From the NCBI GenBank assembly GCA_965248775.1, contig OZ252150.1:4526001-4590000 (forward strand): a stretch of 64,000 bases of DNA. Direction: 5' to 3'. Made by a program: the position numbers and the translations under genes. Of the stretch, positions 45,977 to 55,766 are shown in pieces; the stretch's first letter is position 1; every line of letters starts with the position of its first letter. This DNA comes from JBHHUI01 sp965248775 (GTDB lineage: Bacteria > Chloroflexota > Anaerolineae > Anaerolineales > JBHHUI01). The notes beneath the pieces are model-generated. The model saw only the letters and a program-made list of their open reading frames with translations. It made no database searches and was not told the DNA's origin.

Positions 45977-46882
45977 TTGACTCAGAAGCGAATCCTGGTC
46001 ACGGGCGCAGCCGGCATGGTCGGGAGCTATGTATCTGCGATTTTCAAAGACGTAAAGCTGTACCTCACCGATACTGCCGAAGATTTCGTTCATCTGAATG
46101 TTTGTTTTCCTGATGCTGTGATGAATACTGTGCGAGAAGTGCGCCCTGACATCGTACTACATCTGGCCGCGGCAACGGATGTAGATCGCTGCGAACAGGA
46201 CCCTGATTGGGCATTTAGTTCCAATGCGATTGGTACCCAAAATGTGGCCTTGGCATGTCAGGCCATTGGCGCTTTGATGGTTTATATCAGCACGGGTAGT
46301 GTATTTTCAGGCGACAAACATGAGCCTTATACTGAATTTGATTTGCCGGCGCCGCTAAATGTCTATGGGCATTCCAAACTGGCAGGTGAAAAAATCATCG
46401 TCAACCTACTAAAACGCTTTTACATCGTCCGTGCTGGTTGGATGATCGGTGGCGGCCCGAAGGATAAGAAATTTGTCGGGAAAATTGCAGAGCTGCTCCT
46501 ACAGGGAGACACCGAGTTAAAGGTTGTTGACGATAAATTCGGTAGCCTCACTTTCGCCCGGGATTTGCTGGTCGGGATTAAGAAGCTGATCGAATCCGAT
46601 TGGTATGGAACATACCATCTAGCAAATCCGGGGGTTGTCTCGCGCTACGAGATTGCTGTTACCTTACGCGAGCTCTTAGGCCGATCTGAAGTACCAATCA
46701 AACCTGTCTCATCAGCATTCTTCCCGACTCCAGCGCCTCGAATTCGGATGGAAGCCCTCCGAAATTATCAGCTAGAACTGCTGGGGTGTGAGTGGATGCG
46801 TCCTTGGCAGGCGGCGCTTGAGGATTATCTTTCAGGGGAATTAGTGCCTTATCTTTCAACCAAACGGTTGTCAGAAAATTAA
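45977..46882 (+). CDS. dTDP-4-dehydrorhamnose-reductase-like NAD(P)-sugar reductase
   Basis: ILVTGAAGMVGSYVSAIF is the NAD(P) loop, HLAAATDVDRCEQDP and YISTGSVFSG precede the catalytic YGHSKLAGEK. The 301-residue length fits RmlD. The other rhamnose genes (RmlA, RmlB, RmlC) are not in the window, so the true substrate may be another 4-keto sugar. Start TTG 45977; the stop overlaps the GT2 start by one base (TAATG). Confidence 0.82.
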   Translation: MTQKRILVTGAAGMVGSYVSAIFKDVKLYLTDTAEDFVHLNVCFPDAVMNTVREVRPDIVLHLAAATDVDRCEQDPDWAFSSNAIGTQNVALACQAIGALMVYISTGSVFSGDKHEPYTEFDLPAPLNVYGHSKLAGEKIIVNLLKRFYIVRAGWMIGGGPKDKKFVGKIAELLLQGDTELKVVDDKFGSLTFARDLLVGIKKLIESDWYGTYHLANPGVVSRYEIAVTLRELLGRSEVPIKPVSSAFFPTPAPRIRMEALRNYQLELLGCEWMRPWQAALEDYLSGELVPYLSTKRLSEN

Positions 46883-48075
46883 TGACAAGCCCGAAAGTTA
46901 CGGTATTGATGCCGGTTTTTAACGGCACTTCGTACGTGCGCGAGGCAATTGAAAGTGTACTCGCTCAAACCTACATAGAATTTGAGTTTCTCATCATCGA
47001 CGACGCCAGCACAGATGAGTCGGCATCTGTGATTGAGAGCTACAAAGATGAGCGAATTCGACTTGTCAAGAACGAGAGCAATATCGGTCAGGTGCGCTCG
47101 CTAAATAAAGGGCTGCATCTGGCGCGTGGCGCGTTTATCGCGCGTTTGGACCAAGACGATAGCTGTTTGATGACTCGGCTTGAGCGCCAGGCAGCTGTGT
47201 TGGGAAACGATGCCAAGATTGCTATAGTGGGTACCTGGTTACAGATTATCGATGGATCTAGTCACGCAATAACGATTTGGGCCGGCAGGCTTGACGACTA
47301 CGCGGACTTTGTCTATACGTCGTTGGCAAACCGTCTGATGTTGTATCATCCCTCGGTCATGTTCCGGCGTGACGTTGTTCTCCGTCTGGGTGGATATGAT
47401 GAGACGATGCGTTATGCTGAGGATCAAGATCTTTGGCGTCGAATCGCATTAGCTGGGTATGATGCAAGAATAATCCCCTCACCACTCGTTTGCTATCGCC
47501 TGCATGAGGGGCAACAATCTGTTACCCGGGCTGTTATTCAACAACGCAGCGCAGAGATCGGGCGGGAGCGTTTTGTTAAGGCCTTTTCGACGGAGTCTGC
47601 GTCTCAAACTATCCAGTATTTTTTTGAAAGACATCGCGAATTTTGGGTTGTTCTTTCGTCGCCCAGCGCTGCACGGAAATTCAGCGGAGAGCTGGAGCAA
47701 ATGGTGGGTGTGGTGCGTGATAAGCTGCCGTTTAGCCCGAGCCAGGCTCGCAAACTGGAGCGGTTGATTTGTGGTCACGCGGCGCGTTCAGCGACCAGCG
47801 CCTGGATGGGTGGTATACGATCCCAGCTTTTCAATAGTTGGCCGATCTTTGTGTACTCTTTGCGGGACGTTGCAGCTGCGGCATTGAATCCCTTTACCTG
47901 GGCGTATCCGTTTATGGGAGTGGCCGCCTTTGTGCTTGTTCCATTGTGTCAGATCAAGAAATGGGGTGTGGCTGTGGCAAGGCAATACCCTGCGTACATA
48001 CGTTTGCGATCCTGGGGTAGCGCCCGAAAGTCAGCTTTGCTTGGTTTCTGGTATGCTCGTGTTAAGGCGAACTGA
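46882..48075 (+). CDS. Family 2 glycosyltransferase
   Basis: KVTVLMPVFNGTSYVREAIE, LIIDDASTDES, FIARLDQDDSCLM (the DxD metal site, here DQDD) and AEDQDLWRRI give a complete GT-A domain. The C-terminal 150 residues contain a hydrophobic segment around residue 345 (WAYPFMGVAAFVLVPLCQI) that could anchor it to the membrane. It probably uses one of the sugars made upstream. An IS4/IS701-like element begins 11 bases after its stop. Confidence 0.88.
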   Translation: MTSPKVTVLMPVFNGTSYVREAIESVLAQTYIEFEFLIIDDASTDESASVIESYKDERIRLVKNESNIGQVRSLNKGLHLARGAFIARLDQDDSCLMTRLERQAAVLGNDAKIAIVGTWLQIIDGSSHAITIWAGRLDDYADFVYTSLANRLMLYHPSVMFRRDVVLRLGGYDETMRYAEDQDLWRRIALAGYDARIIPSPLVCYRLHEGQQSVTRAVIQQRSAEIGRERFVKAFSTESASQTIQYFFERHREFWVVLSSPSAARKFSGELEQMVGVVRDKLPFSPSQARKLERLICGHAARSATSAWMGGIRSQLFNSWPIFVYSLRDVAAAALNPFTWAYPFMGVAAFVLVPLCQIKKWGVAVARQYPAYIRLRSWGSARKSALLGFWYARVKAN

Positions 48076-48111
48076 AAACCTCTTAGCTGGACTTTATCCA
48101 AACAGAACCTT

Positions 48112-49487
48112 TCAAGTTGAATAACACACGGCTTCAAACAGGCGATTGAGCAAACTCGGGGTGTATTTTTGCATATCCGGTTTCGAGGTAGACATGCAAA
48201 AACCCCAATGTGTCCAAATCTGGCTACGCACGAGAGCAATGGCATCTAAAAATGTCGGGAGAGACTTGGCATACCAGGATGCCTGTCTAACGGGCAGTTT
48301 GCCATCGGTTTGTGATTGGTGAGCCAACAAGGTAACCCAAGAGAACAAGCCCATCAAAATGGGTGTTGTTCGTGCGATGGCTTTATCTGACCATTGGCGC
48401 TGCGTCTCGACGCCCAAATGGGTGCGTACTGCTTGGAAAGTGACTTCGACCTGCCAACGACGTACAAACCATTTCAGGATTTGTACAGGGGCAGCAGACT
48501 GGTCGGTGCATAGCAAGGCGCGCGTCTCGAATTTGCCTTTGGGGTCACGGATCAGTACCCAGCGGATGGGAACAGCAGGCATCCCACCGTGATACCAGAC
48601 GGCAGTATCGCTGGTGATTTCCACTTGCGTAGGACCTTGTCCATACCAATTGTTGACGGTTACCTTTTGCCAGACAGTCTGTTCATCGGCCAACACTTCG
48701 CTGAGTTTAGGCAGACGTTTCCCTTTCTTACGTGGCCGCCCCACTTTTCCGCTTTTGGGTTCCGAGGCGGGTTCGTACAAAGCGGCATCCAAACGCAATT
48801 GGGTCACCATGTAGACAGGTTCCGGCAGGGTCAAAAGACTGTCCAATAACTCTAGAGCGGCATAACTGCTGTCAGCGACGAGGACGAGCTCGCGTTACGG
48901 CAGCCAGCTGCGTACCTGCATACCCATTTGGCGAGCCCAGTCGGTCAGTTTCTTGTGCCCGCGAGGACTGCTTGCGTAATACCGTTCGGAAGGCGCCAGC
49001 ACGGTCAGAAACGGTAATCCCCAGGTACGCCTAGCCCAGGGAACCTTGACCAACAGCATCATGCTAAACCATCAAGATGCAGTCTGCACGTGACTGTACT
49101 TGCTTTCACAAAATGGCTTTTGCTTGAACGCACCGGGTCGCGGTAAATGCCTTTGGCCTTGATTTTCTCGCCTCGGCGCCGTTCGATGGTTTCGTCTATT
49201 CCAATCACCACCGCACCGGAAGGCAGCAAGGTATTGAGCAGCAACCGCAACAAGACTGCACTCATCGCCAGGCTTGACCAGACTGCGCGGTTCAAAACGC
49301 GATGATAATTCTGAAAGTGCATCTCCTGACTCAATCCCATGATGCGTAATACCGCTGTCACCGTGCGTTTTCCTGGAACTAGGATAGCTCCCACCATTAG
49401 GACTGAGGCCAATTTCCAAACCCGCTTCGAGAAGAATGGCCGAAAATGATTGATAAGTGTGTTATATTCGTCAGGCAGGGTGAGCAT
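48112..49487 (-). pseudogene. IS4/IS701-like transposase, broken
   Basis: From 49487 down: YNTLINHFRPFFSKRVWKLA, VVIGIDETIERRRG (first catalytic Asp), then SSKSHFVKAS. Here a roughly 20-30 base palindromic-family sequence (49076-49099) disrupts the frame. After it, MMLLVKVPWARRTWGLPFLT resumes, stops at a TAA after RSWLP, and continues VLVADSSYAALELL (second Asp) to FVRRWQVEVTFQAVRTHLGV (Glu block). All DDE parts are present but in pieces. The family name is tentative. Confidence 0.78.
49076..49099. repeat. Palindromic-family fragment D inside the IS4/IS701-like transposase
   Basis: These 24 bases (GATGCAGTCTGCACGTGACT then GTAC) are the exact reverse complement of 33393-33416 in the unrelated IS630 transposase, and the identity extends to about 30 bases with one mismatch. 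GCAGTCTGC also occurs in block B at 27252-27260. The sequence interrupts the transposase between VKAS and the SMMLLV segment. Confidence 0.7.
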
Positions 49488-49577
49488 TTGGACACCTCTC
49501 TTGGCCGAGAAATGTCTTAGCTTATCCTGCTTTTGTTGATGTACAAATGGATAAAGTCCAGCTTAGGTTCAGAGGAA

Positions 49578-50714
49578 ATGACGCTTCGCGTACTGCATTT
49601 TGTGGGGGGTTGGTATCCTACTGAATTGAATATGATCAGTGGGAATTTTTTCCGCGAACACGCTCGGGCAGTTGGGTTATATCACGAAGTTTTGGTGCTG
49701 TGTGTCTACTCCGTTCCTCTGCGGCTCTGGCTGCGTCAATTTTCGGTTTACTCAGATAAGATTGAATATGGGCTAAGAACAATACGATTGCGCTTGCCCA
49801 GGCTTCCAGGTTGGCAGTTGTTGTATCTGTTTGTTTCAATCTTAGCTCTCGTTCGTAGTATAAGGGTGTTTAATGCAAATATTGTGCACGCACATGGTAT
49901 TTTCCCGATTGGAGCGTTGGCAATTCTTGTGGGTGGTATGACGCATGTGCCGGTTGTTGCAAGTGCTCATACGAACCCCCTTGAATCGCTTATGCACCCA
50001 TTCTGGCGCGCCTGGCTGGTGCGGACCGTTTTTGATAAAGCGAAAGCGATATTGCTTACTAGCGTTTTTTCCTATTCTCAAGCAGTAGCATTAAAGCAGA
50101 CAGAAAAATACCATATTGTCCCAAATACAGTCAATACGGATCTGTTTCTTTCACCATGTTCGGTCAGTAGAAGTAGAATAAAAAAAATTCTTTACGTTGG
50201 ACGATTATCTTCCGAAAAGGGCATCGCGTTTCTATTGAATGTTGCGGTGCAGATGAAAAAAGAACGCGGTTCTGGTTTTGTGATTGATATCGTTGGGGGT
50301 GGTCCCCAAGAGAAGGAATTAGTGGCACTATCTGAGATGCTCCAACTAGAGAATATCGCCATATTTCATGGTGAAAAGAGCAATATTGAAGTAGCGAAAA
50401 TCATGCAGGAATGCGATTTCTTGGTTTTGCCAAGTCAAAGTGAAAACCAAAGTGTGGTTTTGTTGGAGGCAATGGTTTGTGGAAAGCCAGTGCTTGCCAA
50501 TTGCGTAGGGGGCATCCCCGAAATAGTAAATGACGGCTGTGGTCTTTTAGTAGATACAGATAAGAAATCTTGGGTAGAAGGTCTCCGTTGGATGCTGGAC
50601 AATTATGACAACTTTGATTCTGCAAGAATTGCTTCAGAGGCGCGGACGCGATTTAGTTACCAAGCTGTGGGAGATCAAATATCGGAAATATACACCCAAG
50701 TACTGAGTCTTTAG
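49578..50714 (+). CDS. Family 4 glycosyltransferase
   Basis: This GT-B enzyme has ILYVGRLSSEKGIAFLLNVA, VDIVGGGPQEKELV-like sequence and LPSQSENQSVVLLEAMVCGK with the EX7E retaining motif. The N-terminal domain shows VVASAHTNPLE. ATG 49578, preceded by AGAGGA, lies just outside the IS; a frame reaching back into the IS (49533) is an artefact of the insertion. The 378-residue length is normal. It adds one hexose or amino sugar. Confidence 0.88.
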   Translation: MTLRVLHFVGGWYPTELNMISGNFFREHARAVGLYHEVLVLCVYSVPLRLWLRQFSVYSDKIEYGLRTIRLRLPRLPGWQLLYLFVSILALVRSIRVFNANIVHAHGIFPIGALAILVGGMTHVPVVASAHTNPLESLMHPFWRAWLVRTVFDKAKAILLTSVFSYSQAVALKQTEKYHIVPNTVNTDLFLSPCSVSRSRIKKILYVGRLSSEKGIAFLLNVAVQMKKERGSGFVIDIVGGGPQEKELVALSEMLQLENIAIFHGEKSNIEVAKIMQECDFLVLPSQSENQSVVLLEAMVCGKPVLANCVGGIPEIVNDGCGLLVDTDKKSWVEGLRWMLDNYDNFDSARIASEARTRFSYQAVGDQISEIYTQVLSL

Positions 50715-50759
50715 ATAGCATACTCAAAGCCCACTTGCACTTGAGTTTCACGAGACCCA

Positions 50760-51783
50760 GTAAATATTTTGGCGCTCATCTATTCATACTTCGGGCAGCG
50801 GCTGGCTCGCTATACTCATGATCTCGTTTGGCATATTCTTTTCTAAAAGCAGTCTTTGTATTTGAAAGCGAAAGAAAACTATGGATTGAACATGTGCATA
50901 CCCATTTTGCAGGGCGAACTATTGAGGTCTCTTTATACCTCGCTCGTTTCCTCGGTGTTGGTTATAGTTTTACTGGGCATTCCAATGATGTAATCGGCAA
51001 CTATCCATAAATGTTTGAGAAGTTAAAGTCGGCCAATTATGTTATTGCTATTTCCGAAAGGGCCAGGCAAGCAATGGCTGAACGCATAACAAACTCTGAC
51101 CGTGTATATCTCATCCGGACGAGTTTGGAATTAAATTTTTGCAGCCGAAGGTTGCCTCCCAGGAACAATGTCCAACAATCGGAAGCGTTGGTCGAATCGT
51201 AGCGTCTAAGGGCTTCGAAGATCTGATTTAAGCATGTGACATCCTGCGGCGAAAAAGAGAGCAGTTTCAATGCCGCATAGTCGGAATAGGTCCAGCAGAG
51301 GGGTCTATAAAGCAAAAAGTTTCGGACTTACATCTAACGGACTATGTGAAATTTGAGGGCGAACTCGTCTCGACTCAAGTGCTAAATCAAATACAAAGGG
51401 CCTGGATTTATAGTTTGACATGTAAACGAATAGATGGGGCAAGCAGGATCACGATAGTCGCTATATGCCCGTTGTCGAAAATGGAATACCTGTCTCCCTG
51501 ATTGAGTCCATGGTAGTTGAGCCCCCCGTCGTGACTACGAAAGTGGGTGCAATTTGTGAATTGGATGAATATGAAGAAACGGGCTTGATCGTCGATGAAA
51601 AAAAACCCCAATACCTTGGCTGACACATTGTCTCAACTACTGGGAAACCCCTCTCTGCGGCGCTGGCTGGGGAAAGCGGCGCACGTGTGCATAGCCTCCG
51701 AATTCGACAATATAGTGTCTGCCCAGCGGCTGGGGAACCTCATCTATGAAGCCACATCTCAGCACCATGAGATGAATTTATGA
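50760..51783 (+). pseudogene. Family 4 glycosyltransferase, pseudogene
   Basis: Fragments in several frames spell a GT4 enzyme in order: EHVHTHFAGRTIEVSLYLAR, YSFTGHSNDV then a TAA, KSANYVIAISERARQAMAE, a TIGSVGRIVASKGFEDLI piece, VSDLHLTDYVKFEGELV, GIPVSLIESMVVEPPVVTTK (EX7E-type region) and RRWLGKAAHVCIASEF. At least three stops or shifts and an internal gap are present. It directly precedes a methyltransferase whose ATG overlaps the last codons. Confidence 0.75.
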
Positions 51784-52751
51784 AATACCAAGCAGTAGAG
51801 TTCTTGGTTTGCCCGATCTGTCATAGTGATCTTCTCCTCACAGTTACTCACAAAGAAGGCGACGAAGTGATCTCCGGTTCATTGAAATGTGATTTCTATT
51901 CTCATACGTTTGATATACATATGGGTATTCCGTACTTGATTGCGAATGACTCCTGGAATTCTCGAACTGCGCAGAACTTTGGTTACCAGTGGTCGATGCA
52001 ATCAAACAATAAATTTGAAGAGTCGACGATTTATGGAATGGGAGTTTTAGACGAAATTGATGCTTTTCTTGATGTATTTGCAGAGTTTATTTACGGACGT
52101 CCACAAGTGCGTGTTCTAGATGCGGGTTGTGGAAATGGTCGCATGATCGTGAACTTGGCTGCCAAGTTTCCGGAGATGAATATTATCGGAGTTGATGTCA
52201 GTGAAAGTGTCCATGATGCTTTCGAAATGTCTCGCCACCTGACCAATCTCCATTTAATTCGGGCAGACATTTTTGCCCTTCCGTTTAGAGAAGGTACATT
52301 TAATGCTATTTGGAGTGAAGGCGTCTTGCATCATACTGTAGACCCCGCCTCGGCTTTTGCGCGACTTAGTAAAATGATTAGCTTGGGTGGACGATTATTT
52401 GTCTGGGTATATCCGCATGGATTTCATCCGTACCGTTTGCTTCGCAATATACTAATAGGCTCCCATCGGTTGCCTATGCCCATTCTTTATTCATTATCAC
52501 GCTTTTTGTCGATACCAATAATTGGTATCGCAATGGTCATGTCTAGAGCGGGATGGTCTCACAAGCGACATTCTCGATCTGAGATTGCCTTCGCAATATT
52601 TGATAGCTTAGCACCAGAATATCGGCATTACCATACTGAGTCCGAAGTGTCCAATTGGTTTGTAACACACGGTTATCATAACTTGTCTTCACACTTCACG
52701 CCGGTTGGCATAGCAGGGGACAAGCAATTAATTGCCAACGGACAGCATTAA
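51780..52751 (+). CDS. SAM-dependent methyltransferase with Trm112-like N-terminus
   Basis: VEFLVCPICHSDLLLTV is a Trm112-like start, though only one Cys pair is clear. VLDAGCGNGRMIVNLAAKF is motif I, IIGVDVSESVHDA motif II, and LPFREGTFNAIWSEGVLHHT with SLGGRLFVWVYP completes the fold. The 323-residue protein is of the type found in glycan clusters, probably methylating a sugar. The gene overlaps the end of the preceding pseudogene by 4 bases. Confidence 0.84.
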   Translation: MKYQAVEFLVCPICHSDLLLTVTHKEGDEVISGSLKCDFYSHTFDIHMGIPYLIANDSWNSRTAQNFGYQWSMQSNNKFEESTIYGMGVLDEIDAFLDVFAEFIYGRPQVRVLDAGCGNGRMIVNLAAKFPEMNIIGVDVSESVHDAFEMSRHLTNLHLIRADIFALPFREGTFNAIWSEGVLHHTVDPASAFARLSKMISLGGRLFVWVYPHGFHPYRLLRNILIGSHRLPMPILYSLSRFLSIPIIGIAMVMSRAGWSHKRHSRSEIAFAIFDSLAPEYRHYHTESEVSNWFVTHGYHNLSSHFTPVGIAGDKQLIANGQH

Positions 52752-52777
52752 GGCGTTAGAATGCTGGAGCAAGCAAG

Positions 52778-54562
52778 TTGAAAATAATCGGTATCCACGA
52801 TGGCCACAACTCAAGCGTTGCCGTCATTGATGATAGAAAGGTAGTTGCTGCGGTTCAGGAAGAACGCCTGAGCCGGGTAAAAAACCAAGGAGGCACACCT
52901 GTTCACGCATTGCACGAGGTGATGCAACTTAGCAACATTCGGTCAATTGAAGAGATCGATTGCGTTGTCGTATCAAGCAGGATATCCCAACCGCCGTATT
53001 TCGAACGCAAAGACGTCCTCGATGACTATGCGCGCATGAGTCAATATAGCGTTTCGCGGCGCGGTCGGTTGCGAGCAGGTTTGGCTGATATTGATATGAT
53101 TAGGCGCGTGCGCAAGGCGATCCATCATGACAGCGCAGTAGCTGACGCTCAGAGGCTGCGGGTGGAAGAACTTGTTGAGGTTGGAGTACCTCCCCCAAAA
53201 ATAGGATTCATCGACCATCACACAGCGCATGCAGCGTGTGCATATTACGGGTTGGCGCATTATAGCGATCAAGTGTTGGTGTTGACTAATGACGGCGCCG
53301 GCGATGGCGTATGCGCCTCTGTCAATATTGGATACCATGGCAAGCTGGAACGTTTGTGTTCGATTGGCGAGGATCATTCACTCGCCACAATATATGCCAT
53401 GATTACTTATCTCATGGGGATGGTGCCACTGGAGCATGAGTATAAGGTCATGGGATTGGCGCCCTATCATCGGGGTTCCATTGAGCATAATAGTATTTTT
53501 CAGGGTCTTTATGAACTCTTCGAGTGGGACTCGAAAAATCCCCTTCAATGGCACCGGCGGCGTGGGGTTCCACGAGTAGGGTATCTCTGGCAATATTTGG
53601 AACGACTGATTCGCCGCACGAGATTTGATACTGTTGCGGCTGGGTTACAAGCTTTTACTGAGTCTTTTCTGGTTGAATGGGTTCGGCGCTGCGTTCGGGA
53701 AACAGGGATAAGCCGAGTGGCCTTGAGCGGTGGCATTTTTATGAATGTCAAGGCCAATCAAGCTATTCTGGCACTGCCTGAGGTCGAGAGCCTTTTCGTA
53801 TTTCCATCGTGTGGAGATGAAACCAATTCCATTGGCGCGGCATATGCGTACTACGCACGGAAACGGATCGAGGAAGGCCACTCTGTTGATATTGGACCAT
53901 TGAATACAGTTTATTGGGGTAGGGAGTATTCTGACTATGAAATAGAAGCCGCTTTGCATGATTTTTGCTTTACGAAGGGTAAGCCCCACTGGCACGAATC
54001 GGATGATATCGAAAGCCAAATCGCCCAGCTCCTTGTACGGGGGGTAGTGGTAGCACGTTTCAAAGGGCCGATGGAGTTTGGCGCGCGAGCACTTGGTAAT
54101 CGTTCTATCTTAGCCAACGCCGCCCGGCCCGGCGTTGTGCAACGCATTAATCAAATGATCAAGGCACGTGATTTCTGGATGCCTTTTGCGCCCTCAATGC
54201 TGGCTGAATATAGCGACGAATATTTATGCAAACCGAAGCCGGCGCGCGCTCCCTATATGATAATGTCCTTTGATACTGTAACCGAGAAACGCGAGCAACT
54301 AATTGCGGCTATTCATCCCCAAGATGGCACGGCACGACCACAAGAAGTTTATCCTGGAGATAATCCGGATTACGAAGCAGTCTTACGGTATTTCCAAGAG
54401 GCCACTGGAGAGGGAGTGATTCTTAACACTTCTTTTAATCTGCACGGCCATCCGCTTGTATATTCACCGCAGGATGCGCTAAAGGTCTTTGACCGTTCTG
54501 GTCTTGAATATATGGCGCTAGGTAATTATCTGGTTTCCAAAGGCCATGAGTTTGCAAATTAA
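52778..54562 (+). CDS. O-carbamoyltransferase, NodU/CmcH family
   Basis: This second carbamoyltransferase has 594 residues: IIGIHDGHNSSVAVIDD, AAVQEERLSRVKNQGG, DHHTAHAACAYYGL, VLTNDGAGDGVC, ALSGGIFMNVKANQAI, FKGPMEFGARALGNRSILAN, DFWMPFAPSML and VILNTSFNLHGHPLVYSPQD. It is the shorter form and is divergent from the gene at 23848, so the two probably carbamoylate different positions. Start TTG 52778, preceded by a GGAG at 52765. Confidence 0.9.
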   Translation: MKIIGIHDGHNSSVAVIDDRKVVAAVQEERLSRVKNQGGTPVHALHEVMQLSNIRSIEEIDCVVVSSRISQPPYFERKDVLDDYARMSQYSVSRRGRLRAGLADIDMIRRVRKAIHHDSAVADAQRLRVEELVEVGVPPPKIGFIDHHTAHAACAYYGLAHYSDQVLVLTNDGAGDGVCASVNIGYHGKLERLCSIGEDHSLATIYAMITYLMGMVPLEHEYKVMGLAPYHRGSIEHNSIFQGLYELFEWDSKNPLQWHRRRGVPRVGYLWQYLERLIRRTRFDTVAAGLQAFTESFLVEWVRRCVRETGISRVALSGGIFMNVKANQAILALPEVESLFVFPSCGDETNSIGAAYAYYARKRIEEGHSVDIGPLNTVYWGREYSDYEIEAALHDFCFTKGKPHWHESDDIESQIAQLLVRGVVVARFKGPMEFGARALGNRSILANAARPGVVQRINQMIKARDFWMPFAPSMLAEYSDEYLCKPKPARAPYMIMSFDTVTEKREQLIAAIHPQDGTARPQEVYPGDNPDYEAVLRYFQEATGEGVILNTSFNLHGHPLVYSPQDALKVFDRSGLEYMALGNYLVSKGHEFAN

Positions 54563-54593
54563 GCCGCTACAATGAGGTCTCACTTTTTTCAAT

Positions 54594-55766
54594 ATGAGCA
54601 AGATCGTTTACATGCTCGATTTCAAGGGTGATAAATTACAACTCGGTGGTACTTCAAATTACTTGAAGATGCTGGTACTTCAAATTCATGACAAGGAATA
54701 CGAAGTGCGCATTGCAATGCCAGCGTCTGCGCGTACCCAAGAGCTACAAGCCGCAATAAAGAAAGCTGGTGTGCCTGTAGATGATGTTGATACATCTCCT
54801 TCGTCTGGTGGGCCGCTTCATCGATTAAACACTTCCTATCGTTATTTTAAGAGATTGCAGCCGGATATTGTACATTTTATGCTGCCATGGTGGAATGCTT
54901 GTGAATATGGGATATTGGGAGCATGGGTCGCTGGTGTGCCCCTTCGCATAGCGACTTATACGGCGGTGCCGGTAAGTAGCGATCCCAGCGTTTTTCAAGG
55001 CTTGATGGGAAGGTTGCGGCGCCAAAAGCAGCAACTGGTTTGTAAGTTGGTTAATAAAGCGACTGGTGTTAGCGACGAAGTTGTAAGGCAGATTAAGGCA
55101 ACTCTTTTCTACCATCCTAGAAAGGTCTTTTCTACCAAATGTGCAATCAATGTTAAGGATTTTGCGATACGGGAATACGATCATAGTATCCGTGATGAAC
55201 TCGGAGTTGACAAATCAGCTTATCTGATCACGTTGGTTGGCTATCTAGAAGAGATAAAAGGGCATAGTTTTCTTCTACAGGCATTGCCGGAAATTCTAAA
55301 GCAACACAAGCACGTTGAAGTACTTTTCGTTGGTGATGGCATATTAAGAAATTCACTAGAGCGGCAAGTACGGGAAAACAACATTGCAGCTTCGGTGCAT
55401 TTTGCTGGCTGGCGCACGGATGTGCCCCAAATTCTATCGGTGTCAGATACACTAGTCTTGCCATCACTCTCGGAAGGTTTGCCGTTGGTTGTGCTTGAAG
55501 CAATGGCAGCGGCCTTACCGGTAATCGCAACGAATGTGGGCGGCACGCCCGAAGCGGTGATTGACGGTAAGACTGGTATTCTGATTCCGCCAGCCTCTGT
55601 GCCAGCCATACAAGAAGCGGTCATAATGCTGTTGGAAGATCCAGATCATGCGGCGAAACTTGGAAAGGCCGGTCAAGAGCTTGCATGGGCCGAATTTGAT
55701 ATTGGCCGTCTAGTTGGAGAAGTCACCGAAATATACAGAACTGTAGTGAATGGAAAGTTGAATTGA
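54594..55766 (+). CDS. Family 4 glycosyltransferase
   Basis: This GT-B enzyme of 390 residues has LGGTSNYLKMLVLQI at the N-terminus (glycine-rich acceptor loop), LITLVGYLEEIKGHSFLLQA, VLFVGDGILRNSLERQV and LPSLSEGLPLVVLEAMAAAL with the EX7E motif, followed by GGTPEAVIDGKTGILIPP. It acts in the cytoplasm on a lipid-linked acceptor, most likely as one of the successive transferases of this locus. Confidence 0.9.
   Translation: MSKIVYMLDFKGDKLQLGGTSNYLKMLVLQIHDKEYEVRIAMPASARTQELQAAIKKAGVPVDDVDTSPSSGGPLHRLNTSYRYFKRLQPDIVHFMLPWWNACEYGILGAWVAGVPLRIATYTAVPVSSDPSVFQGLMGRLRRQKQQLVCKLVNKATGVSDEVVRQIKATLFYHPRKVFSTKCAINVKDFAIREYDHSIRDELGVDKSAYLITLVGYLEEIKGHSFLLQALPEILKQHKHVEVLFVGDGILRNSLERQVRENNIAASVHFAGWRTDVPQILSVSDTLVLPSLSEGLPLVVLEAMAAALPVIATNVGGTPEAVIDGKTGILIPPASVPAIQEAVIMLLEDPDHAAKLGKAGQELAWAEFDIGRLVGEVTEIYRTVVNGKLN

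Larger units (their letters stand above)
48087..49561 (-). mobile_element. IS4/IS701-like insertion sequence, decayed
   Basis: The ends CTGGACTTTATCCA and TGGATAAAGTCCAG are perfect 14-bp inverted repeats, and CTTAG is present directly outside both (48082-48086 and 49562-49566), a 5-bp target duplication. The element lies between two glycosyltransferase genes without cutting either. Length 1475 bases. Its transposase carries at least one stop and one foreign insertion. Confidence 0.85.
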
